Below, piece after piece: positions 33,801-38,179 of a stretch of DNA of 38,179 nt (position 1 is its first letter; the number at the start of each line of letters is the position of its first letter). Both the position numbers and the translations under genes were made by a program. This DNA comes from Oscillospiraceae bacterium (GTDB taxonomy: Bacteria > Bacillota > Clostridia > Oscillospirales > Ruminococcaceae), in NCBI GenBank assembly GCA_017436125.1, contig JAFSDS010000042.1, forward strand, positions 1 through 38,179. Direction: 5' to 3'. Under the pieces are notes generated by a model. That model worked only from the letters and a program-made list of their open reading frames with translations. It was not told where the DNA came from and did no database searches.

Positions 33801-36800
33801 GTGTAGGTGTACTGTGCAGTTGCGGTTTTTGTAGGAGTTGCAGCTGTATACACCGGGAGTTCACCATAAGCAACTTCGCTGCTCTGGAGAACGGTATTTC
33901 CATCCTCGTTAACAAACTTGATGGTATATTTGTTTACAGTGCTGCTGAACTGTGCAGTGTAGGTTACATTTCCGGTTACGATATCAATTACGGGATCCCA
34001 GCCTGCGAAAGTATAGGTATACTGGGCATCTGCATCTTTGGTCGGAGTTCCGTTAGGATATACCGGGGGTTCGCCGTAATCGTAAGTTTCAGCAGTTTCA
34101 ACACCGTTAACGTTCCATGTTACCGTAAAGGTCTTGATGGTATGGGTTGCGTCAAGGGTGATATCTTCTGCGGGCATTGTTTCGGGAACATCCCAACCGC
34201 TGAAATCATAGCCTTCATTCGGAGTAAATTCCGGAGCGGTTACTGCTGCGCCGTAATCCACCTTAATCGGTTCGCCATAAGCTACCCCGTTTACAGTAAA
34301 GGTTACTTCATATTTGTTTACGGTATAAATTGCATTGATATCAAGGTTGCTCTCGATGCTGGTTACACTCTTGTTTTCCCAGGTTCCGGTATGACCGGTT
34401 TTTTCGGGAACAGCGGGAATGTTTTCGGTAACGTCGGTTCCGTGTTTTACAGAAACACTAAATACTTCTTTGCCGTCCGCTATCCATCTTACAACATAGA
34501 AAATATCGTCGCAGTTTGCATAGAATTTTGCGTCTTCTGCAATATTATGGATCTTTCCTTCTGTAAGGGCATTGTTATTGGCATCGATCCACTGTTTAAA
34601 AGTTTTACCCTCGATGAAAGGATTTTCCGGAATAGTATATGCTGTTCCGAAAACAACATCAAAGGTCTTGTATGCCTCGGTATCAGTATTATTAATGTAA
34701 TAATATACCTTATAAGTAATAGGAGTATATACGGGTTTTACCTCAACATCCGCAGTAACGTTGGTTACGCTTGCAGGCTCCCAAACACCTGTATGGCCGA
34801 ATTTTTCGGGAACAGCGGGAGTTTTTGTTGCGTCTTTTCCGTGCTCAACGGTTTCGGTTGCAACGGTTTCGCCGTTTTCTTTAAGCCAGGTTACGGTATA
34901 TTTATTGATTTCAAATACCGCGTAATAAGTTGCATCGCCTTTTACAGTGGGGATTTCAACAGCGCTTCCGCCTTTGGAATCTGCCCAGCCTTTAAAGGTG
35001 TATCCTGCTTTTGTGGGAGCATTGCCGGAATATACCGGGGTTTCGCCATAGGCAACTTTGCCGCTCTGGAGAACGTCATTTCCATCCTCGCTGAGGAATT
35101 CAATGGTATATTCATTAACAGTTGCGGTATAGGTTGCGGTATAGGTTGCTTCGCCGGTTACTTCGGAAACTGTGGGTGTCCAGCCTGCGAAAGTATAAGT
35201 ATACTGGTCATCTGCAGCTTTGGTCGGGGTTTCGCCGGTATATGCCGGGAGTTCACCATAAGCAACTTCGCTGCTCTGAAGAACTGTAGTTCCATTCTCG
35301 TCAACAAACTTGATGGTGTATTTGTTGACTGTGGAAGAATAGGTTGCTTTATAGACAACGTGATCCGATACTACGGAAAGTGCCGGGGTCCAGCCTGCAA
35401 AGGTATAGGTATACTGTGCGGTTGCTCCCTTGGTGGGATCTTCCGGTTTTACAATATTGTTTGCCGGGGTTCCGTAGTCATACTCGGTTGCTTCTTTAAG
35501 AACAGTTCCGTCCTCATCAACAAAGACTACGCTGTATTTCTTTACAGTGCTGCTAAACTGTGCTGTATATTCCGCATCACCGGTTACAGAAACAATTTCG
35601 GGACTCCAGGTATTATTGAATTCATAATAATACTGCTGGGTTTCTGCTTTTGTCGGAGTTTCGCCGGAATATACGGGAGTTTCGCCGTAGGCAACCTGCT
35701 CGGTTTTAAGAGTTTCACCGTCACCGTCGACCCAGGTGATAGTGTATTCGTTTACGATTTCGTTAAACACGGCGGTATAGGTTGCATCGCCGGTTACGTT
35801 GGAAATATCTGCATCCCAACCTTTGAAGGTGTAGGAATGCTGCACATTGCCTTCTTTGAGCGGGGTTTCGCCGTCATAGGATACGGGATCACCGTAAGGA
35901 AGCGAATAGGACTTAAGTTCGGTTCCGTCATAGTTTTCGAAGGTAATGGTATAGTATCTGACAGATTCGGTATAGGAAGCCTTATAAGTTACGTCACCTT
36001 TAACTTCGGAAACAGCAGGAGCCCATTCCTTAAACTCATAGGTATGAGTATTGGTGGAAGCCTTGGTCGGGGTTTCACCGTCATAGGAAGGAGTTGTGCC
36101 GTATTCTACGTTTTCATCCTTTTCAAGTTCGGTTCCGTCTTCATCTGCCCAGGTTACAGTATATTTGTTTACAGTCTGGGTGAAGGTTGCGGTATAGATT
36201 GCTTCGCCGGTTACGGAAACAATCTCTTTATCCCAACCTGCGAAGGTGTAGGTGTACTGTGCAGTTGCGGGTTTTGTCGGAGTTGCAGCGGTATACGCCG
36301 GGGTATCGCCAAAGGCAACTTTTCCGCTCTGGAGAACAGTTCCGTCCTCATTTTTGAATGTGATGGTGTATTCGTTTACGGCGGAGCTGTATGTTGCAGT
36401 ATAGGTTGCATCACCGGTTACTTCGGAAACTGCGGGTGTCCAGCCTGCGAAAGTATAAGTATATTGTGCGGTTGCTCCCTTGGTGGGATCTTCCGGTTTT
36501 ACAATATCCTTTGCCGGGGTTCCGTAGTCATACTCGGTTGCTTCTTTAAGAACAGTTCCGTTCTCATCAACAAAGGTTACTTTGTATTTGTTAACGGTAC
36601 TGCTGAACTGTGCAGTATAAGTTACATCGCCGGTTACAGTATTGATTTCCGGGCTCCAGCCTGTGAAAGTATAGGTATGCTGGGTGGTTGCGGCTTTGGT
36701 CGGAGTTTCGCCGTCGTAAGACGGGGTTGTTCCGTAAGGAACGTTTTCGTCCTTTTCAAGTTCGTTTCCGTCTTCATCTGCCCAGGTTACGGTATATTTG

Positions 36801-38179
36801 TTTACAGTCTGGGTGAAGGTTGCAGTATAGATTATATCGCCTTCAACAATAGTTTCGCTTCCATATACATTGTCGTTTTCATCGATCCATTCTTTGAATG
36901 TATAGGAATACTGAGCATCGCCTGCTTTGGTCGGGGTTTCGCCGTCATAAGAAGGCTGTGTTCCGTAAGGAACGTTTTCGTCCGTTTCAAGAACATCACC
37001 GTTCTCGTTTTTCCAGGTTACGGTGTATTTATTTATGGTCGTGCTGTAAGTCGCTTTATAGGTTGCTTCACCGGTTACAGAAGAAACTTCCGGAATCCAT
37101 CCGCTGTGAGTATAGGTATACTGAGCATCGGGATCCTTGACAGGAACATTCCCCTTATAAGTCGGGGTGTTTCCGTAGCTTACGGTTTCTCTGCTAAGCT
37201 CGGTTCCGTCTTCGTTTACCCAAATTATAAGGTATTGATTTGTGGTCTGCTGGAAGAGAACTTTATAAGTTACGTCGCTGGAAACTGCCGGGAGCTGCGC
37301 TCCGTTTGTATAGTTTACGTTTTTAGCAACGTCTTTCCAGCCGTTGAATGTAAAGGTGTGTTCTGCGGTCGTTTCTTTGGAAGGAGTTTCTCCGCCGTAA
37401 ACAGGAATTGCATCATAAGGAAGTACCTGTTCATCAAGAGTTGTTCCGTTTTCATCGACCCAAGTTACAGTATAGGTGTTGGTAACCTGTTCAAAGGTTG
37501 CGGTATATTCGGTATTACCGGTTATTCCGGAAACTTCCGGAGTCCAGCCTTTGAAGGTATAGCTGTACTGTGCATCGCCTTCTTTAGTCGGATTTGTTTC
37601 TTTATCGTAAGTCGGGGTTGTTCCGTAAGGAACATTTTCGTCCGTTTCAAGAACATCGCCGTTCCAGTTTACCCAGGTTACGGTGTATGTATTTACGGTT
37701 GCAGTATAGGTTGCGGTATAGGTTACATCGCCGGTTACTGCAGAAACCGCAGGTGTCCAGCCATTCCATGTATAAGAATACTGAGCACCGCCGGCTTTAG
37801 TCGGAGTTTCGCCGTTATAGGTCGGAACTGTATTGTAAGGAACGTTTTCATCCTTTTCAAGTTCGGTTCCGTCCTCGTTCTTCCAGGTTACGGTATAAGA
37901 ACGAAGGGTTTCCGTATAAGTTGCGGTATAGGTTGCTTCGCCGTCAACTACCTTGATTGCCGGAGTCCAGCCGCTGTGAGTATAGGTGTACTGGGCATCT
38001 GCGGCTTTGGTCGGGGTTTCGCCGGTATATGCCGGAGTTTCGCCGTAGGCAACTTTAATACTCTGGAGTTCGGTTCCGTCTTCGTTTACGAATGTAATGG
38101 TGTATTGTTTTACGGTGCTGCTGAACTGTGCAGTGTAGGTTACATTTCCGGTTACGATATCAATTTCGGGATCCCAGCC
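24815..38179 (-). CDS. Giant InlB_B-repeat surface protein, 5' end off window
   Basis: At least 4454 residues are visible, with an unbroken frame from the right edge to TAA at 24815. A GTG at 35845 is only an internal Val codon; upstream repeats continue in the same frame to 38179. From N to C: about 47 Listeria-Bacteroides (InlB_B/Flg_new) repeats of 65-70 residues (pattern YTVTW..EDGT.L...YG..P.Y.GETPTKA..QYTYTF.GW.P....VTGDATYTA), nine related repeats of about 60 residues (FTVNGE..Y....YG..P.YEVPEGHTFGGW.VPETMPAEDITLDA) and one more of the first type. Then come about 560 residues of YG-rich modules (NGFYEENGGIFYYVNG, YYYIRSNGQ, YWITNTNGL) resembling wall-binding repeats. No sortase signal is present, so anchoring is probably by these modules. 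Adhesion or surface scaffolding is the likely role. Confidence 0.9.
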   Translation of the reverse strand, partial: GWDPEIDIVTGNVTYTAQFSSTVKQYTITFVNEDGTELQSIKVAYGETPAYTGETPTKAADAQYTYTHSGWTPAIKVVDGEATYTATYTETLRSYTVTWKNEDGTELEKDENVPYNTVPTYNGETPTKAGGAQYSYTWNGWTPAVSAVTGDVTYTATYTATVNTYTVTWVNWNGDVLETDENVPYGTTPTYDKETNPTKEGDAQYSYTFKGWTPEVSGITGNTEYTATFEQVTNTYTVTWVDENGTTLDEQVLPYDAIPVYGGETPSKETTAEHTFTFNGWKDVAKNVNYTNGAQLPAVSSDVTYKVLFQQTTNQYLIIWVNEDGTELSRETVSYGNTPTYKGNVPVKDPDAQYTYTHSGWIPEVSSVTGEATYKATYSTTINKYTVTWKNENGDVLETDENVPYGTQPSYDGETPTKAGDAQYSYTFKEWIDENDNVYGSETIVEGDIIYTATFTQTVNKYTVTWADEDGNELEKDENVPYGTTPSYDGETPTKAATTQHTYTFTGWSPEINTVTGDVTYTAQFSSTVNKYKVTFVDENGTVLKEATEYDYGTPAKDIVKPEDPTKGATAQYTYTFAGWTPAVSEVTGDATYTATYSSAVNEYTITFKNEDGTVLQSGKVAFGDTPAYTAATPTKPATAQYTYTFAGWDKEIVSVTGEAIYTATFTQTVNKYTVTWADEDGTELEKDENVEYGTTPSYDGETPTKASTNTHTYEFKEWAPAVSEVKGDVTYKASYTESVRYYTITFENYDGTELKSYSLPYGDPVSYDGETPLKEGNVQHSYTFKGWDADISNVTGDATYTAVFNEIVNEYTITWVDGDGETLKTEQVAYGETPVYSGETPTKAETQQYYYEFNNTWSPEIVSVTGDAEYTAQFSSTVKKYSVVFVDEDGTVLKEATEYDYGTPANNIVKPEDPTKGATAQYTYTFAGWTPALSVVSDHVVYKATYSSTVNKYTIKFVDENGTTVLQSSEVAYGELPAYTGETPTKAADDQYTYTFAGWTPTVSEVTGEATYTATYTATVNEYTIEFLSEDGNDVLQSGKVAYGETPVYSGNAPTKAGYTFKGWADSKGGSAVEIPTVKGDATYYAVFEINKYTVTWLKENGETVATETVEHGKDATKTPAVPEKFGHTGVWEPASVTNVTADVEVKPVYTPITYKVYYYINNTDTEAYKTFDVVFGTAYTIPENPFIEGKTFKQWIDANNNALTEGKIHNIAEDAKFYANCDDIFYVVRWIADGKEVFSVSVKHGTDVTENIPAVPEKTGHTGTWENKSVTSIESNLDINAIYTVNKYEVTFTVNGVAYGEPIKVDYGAAVTAPEFTPNEGYDFSGWDVPETMPAEDITLDATHTIKTFTVTWNVNGVETAETYDYGEPPVYPNGTPTKDADAQYTYTFAGWDPVIDIVTGNVTYTAQFSSTVNKYTIKFVNEDGNTVLQSSEVAYGELPVYTAATPTKTATAQYTYTFAGWDKEFSEVTGEATYTATYTATINKYLIKFVDEDGTTILQSGEVEYDTLPEYKGSTPTKARTDKFTYTFAGWDKEFSKVTGEETYTATYTATVNKYLIKFVDEDGITVLWSGEVEYDTLPEYKGSTPTKAKTDEYTYTFDGWDKEIASVTGEATYTAKYKAEKNSYTITWRNDDGSYLGETTVLYGETPTAPVTPQKVATAQYTYTFANWSPELVPVTGNATYTATYTSTVNKYTVTWVIDGKETTETYEYGATPVHEDPSKDQDAQYTYSFTAWRPAVVSVTGDATYTAEFASTVRSYEIKFVDWDDREISKTTVEYGNMPSAPANPTRDGGAQFTYTFAGWTPEIKAVESEATYKATYTETVNKYTVTFVDWNGTELYSSEVEFGKLPSYKGETPARAGNAQFTYTFRGWDNGTDGEADDLEAVSGNVTYKALYNASVNKYKVTWVDEDGTELAVKENVSYGTTPNYEGELPTKAPTAQYTYTFDKWTPAEPVTGDTVYKATYTATVNKYTVTWENWDGTELEKDENVEYGETPKYNGAEPKKNATAQNTYTFAGWTPAVSTVTGDVTYTAQFDSAVNEYTITFKNEDGTVLQSSEVAYGELPAYTGETPTKAADAQYTYTFEGWSPVIVDVTGNATYTATYTATVNKYTIKFVNEDGTTVLQSSEVAFGETPAYTGETPTKAATEQYTYTFKGWTPAIKAVDGEATYTAKFDSTVNKYTVIWQNEDGTVLETDENVAYGTMPEYNGVTPKKNATAQYTYTFDKWDKEVVSVTGDVIYKATYSATVNKYIIVFENEDGTELQSSEVAYGETPAYTGETPTKAADAQYTYTFEGWSPVIVDVTGKATYTATYTATVNEYTIIFENEDGTELQSKKVAYGEIPAYTGETPTKAADVQYTYTFKGWTPVIASVTGDAIYTATYSTTVNEYTVTFENEDGTELQSGKVAYGATPKYNGETPTKAADDQYTYTFKGWTPAIVSVTGDATYTAAYSTTVNKYTVTWKNGNSVLETDENVPYGTTPEYNGETPTKAATAEFTYTFKGWTPAVSEVTGNITYNAEFTATVNEYTITFKNEDGTVLDEQTVKYGDTPVYGGETPEKAATAQYTYTFDKWDKKVVSVTGDATYTATYSSTVNEYTITFVNEDGTELQSGKVAYGATPKYNGETPTKAADAQYTYTHSGWTPAIVSVTGDATYTATYKETLRSYTVIWQNEDGTVLETDENVAYGTIPAYNSGTPTKAGNAQYSYTWNNGWTPAVSAVTGDVTYTATFTESVNEYTIRFVDWDNKELQSGKVPYGTVPTAPSDPFRAATAQYTYTFEGWDKEIVSVTGEATYKATYTETVNKYTVKFVDENGTTILDEQTLAYGETPDYGKEDPVKEGHTFKGWDKTFASVTGDVTYTAVYEINRYSVTWQDEDGTVIEPDKNVAWGTTPVYNSLNPTKTGHTFIGWKDEDGNFYDSASSIVTGDIVYTAVYEINRYTVTWTDENGNEIEKDENVPYGTVPTFDKEIPEKAATAQYTYTFRGWRNVKTTEETEAGKDLPMVTDNVTYRILYHATVNKYTVTWVNEDGKELYKEEEVSYGITPTYKGETPTKEATAQYTFTHSGWTPEVSSVTGDITYTATYSSKVNTYSVTWMNGGSVAEFDAAVPYGATPEYNGKVPAKPATAEFTYTFKGWTPAVSEVTGNITYNAEFTATVNEYTVKFVDENGTTLDEQVLPYGETPVYGGKTPEKAATAQYTYTFEGWDKEISKVTGNATYRATYSSVVNKYTVTWVGENDEIVETESVEYGSNASKKPAVPAKEGYTGRWEGDTNGITKDVTIKAVYQINSYKATFTINGEKYTEFNFVYGSKVTIPEYKVPEGHTFGGWNNVPETMPAKDITLDAVLTANVYKMTYTINGEVYKEFDVTYGTEVPVPEYEIPEGHTFTEWKDIPETMPAKDVVIDTTLTVNIYKVTYTKNGEFHADYEIAYGDPVYVPGYTVPEGYTFSGWTVPDKMPAKDLVIDATETPNVYKVSFTINGEAYGETIEVTYGTKITVPEYNVPEGHTFGGWTVPDKMPAGDRTYDAVLTKNVYTVTFNLDGELYYEEQVTYGEPVTAPVYEGKDGYTFSGWNVPETMPAENIVLDATETINSYVLTFTINGEIYQQSEVEYRSRIRVPSYTVPEGHTFSGWNVPPRATMPARDMTVDATLTVNTYTVTFTVNGEVYKEVEVTYGTEITAPEYEVPKGYVFSGWTEIPEKMPAEDITLDAELILNEFTVIFTVNGEKYSEISVVVGGVINAPEYEVPEGHTFGGWTVPEVMPAEDITLDAALTPNKYTVTFTVNGEAYGEAVEVTYGTAITVPEYEAPEGHTFGGWTVPETMPAENITLDAALTVNKYEITWVVDGEEIKTEVEFGKLPEFEGTPEKEADENFTYTFKEWDKEIVEVTGTATYTAVFTRTGWETSEDGKHYLVEDEIQKTGWTEIDGNWYYLDTESGVPATGNAYLPYNTELGYGPNDFDESYVPEEDEEEYPDSEKSWFVFDENGVFQSGLTGFHTLNGETVWAVNGELPFNVGLVSAGGEYYYFCAGRTMVTGDYHITRTNGIIFDNGAAAVEKGVYTFGADGKLIRYDGITEIDGTLYHYDRYRKNVGAGLIMIDGNFYYVRTSGALVVNTKYWVEKVNEFDYISVGSYEFDENGVMQITVTEKSGVYAEEGAYYYYENGVRTYKGLIRYSDGKNYNNDIIYVTSSGMLATGNYYVAADNGLIEPGYFLFDEFGRLTRNGIYEEDGVLHYYRNGEIQYGTGLIIYKGDYYYVRSNGALAVGNYWITNNNGLMECGMYYFDENGKLIGAPIEEEPEELKNGFYEENGGIFYYVNGKIQYSAGLVLIGGEYYYIRSNGQVAIGEYWITNTNGLMPMDKYYFDSLGRMTEGPEVPVVPEDPDNTKNGFYEENGGIFYYLNGDIQYGAGLIKVDDEYYYVRSNGQAATGRYWVTNNNGILPQGMYEFAEDGKMITE
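24818..26494 (-). repeat. C-terminal YG-rich cell-wall-binding-like modules
   Basis: About 560 residues with recurring units of about 70-75: NGFYEENGGIFYYVNGKIQY, GLVLIGGEYYYIRSNGQV, GEYWITNTNGL, YYFDSLGRM. The last three copies are the most alike. The pattern resembles choline/glucan-binding (CW_binding) repeats by its aromatic-Gly rhythm. Confidence 0.75.
26676..28320 (-). repeat. Block of nine type-B InlB_B-like repeats
   Basis: Nine consecutive units of about 60 residues with TINGE/TVNGE, YG, PEYEVPEGHTF(G/S)GW and (E/D)TMPAEDITLDA. They differ from the neighbouring type-A units in length and in the MPAE/KD block, and one isolated copy occurs near 34090-34330. Confidence 0.8.
28713..28807 (-). 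repeat. 95-bp duplicated segment, copy 1
   Basis: Identical to 30606-30700 except for one base (ggaaac versus ggagac). It encodes TAEFTYTFKGWTPAVSEVTG plus the NAEFTATV linker, which is shared by only these two places. Confidence 0.88.
30606..30700 (-). repeat. 95-bp duplicated segment, copy 2
   Basis: Copy of 28713-28807 at an offset of 1893 bp, about nine repeats away. The next repeat on each side (DEQ-type, VYGGxTPEKAATAQ) is also related, so a two-repeat block was duplicated. Confidence 0.88.
35411..35525 (-). repeat. Near-identical 115-bp segment, copy 1
   Basis: This segment matches 36461-36575 at 111 of 115 positions by eye. The spacing of 1050 bp equals five repeat units. It encodes the unusual ATEYDYGTPAxxIVKPEDPT block shared by just these two repeats. 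Confidence 0.85.
36461..36575 (-). repeat. Near-identical 115-bp segment, copy 2
   Basis: See copy 1 at 35411-35525. The four mismatches include one in the atac/atat start, two in the variable IVK-preceding codons and one in a Ser/Asp-type third position. Confidence 0.85.

Larger units (their letters stand above)
28320..38179 (-). repeat. Array of about 48 type-A InlB_B repeats
   Basis: Repeats of about 200-210 bp run from the window edge to about 28320. A few are odd: three use EKxGHTGxW / AKEGYTGRW (about 34840, 34430 and 28400), one has an inserted VYYYINNTDTEAYK unit (about 34700), and one type-B unit sits near 34200. Methionine is nearly absent. Confidence 0.85.

Noticed and set aside
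35845-35847. GTG at 35845 as the start of the giant protein
   Set aside because: The same frame continues with clear repeats to the window edge and no SD precedes this codon, so it is an internal Val.
24815-38179. Regular repeats interpreted as a CRISPR array or satellite
   Set aside because: Period is about 200 bp, units are coding and in frame, and there are no short constant repeats with unique spacers.
1-38179. tRNA, rRNA, insertion sequence or prophage genes
   Set aside because: None of the characteristic sequences or protein motifs was found on either strand.

Overview
The window looks like a chromosomal segment of a low-to-mid GC Bacillota, most likely class Clostridia and probably gut-associated. 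The reasons are the strong SD sequences (AGGAGG, AAAGGGG), frequent TTG starts, sigma-A-type promoters, the J-domain/DUF5685 pair, a CD1247-like protein next to efp, a GlpA-like/FAD oxidoreductase/DUF1667 operon, a Clostridia-type LCP protein, and a giant surface protein made of Listeria-Bacteroides (InlB_B) repeats. I cannot name the genus. I saw no rRNA, tRNA, CRISPR array, transposase or phage structural gene.

Layout. At 1-4737: a truncated unknown gene (-); a three-gene (+) set DUF5685, J-domain/TPR protein (apparently started at ACG) and membrane protein; then a (-) DNA-repair-type pair, a radical SAM protein (TIGR03916-like) and its TIGR03915-like partner, behind a promoter with a LexA-like box. 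At 4776-10808, all (-): a two-component system, then a ribU gene with an FMN riboswitch that lies only 15 nt upstream of a CtpE-like P-type ATPase. At 10868-15277: efp with a CD1247-like Cys/Asp-rich protein; an XRE regulator fused to a desulfoferrodoxin-like domain; a CarD-like RNA polymerase-binding protein; an MtnA/eIF2B-family isomerase; and a small divergent XRE/orphan pair with duplicated operators. At 15284-19920, all (-): a three-gene glycerol-3-phosphate oxidation operon behind a terminator-bearing leader, and an SPFH protein with a ribbon-helix-helix protein whose promoter carries two copies of an 8-bp palindrome.

At 19941-38179 everything is on the (-) strand and concerns the cell envelope. 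It contains a fused Wzz/tyrosine autokinase, a CpsB-type phosphatase, a tiny NPETG-anchored protein, an LCP glycopolymer transferase, a lipoprotein with an internal domain duplication, and the giant gene. The giant gene runs off the right edge of the window; at least 4454 residues are visible, with about 58 InlB_B-type repeats followed by C-terminal YG-rich wall-binding-like modules. There are no glycosyltransferases, so only the control and attachment side of a surface polysaccharide system is present. The giant protein is the most striking object: its repeats fall into distinct blocks, and long, nearly identical DNA duplications inside it point to ongoing recombination.
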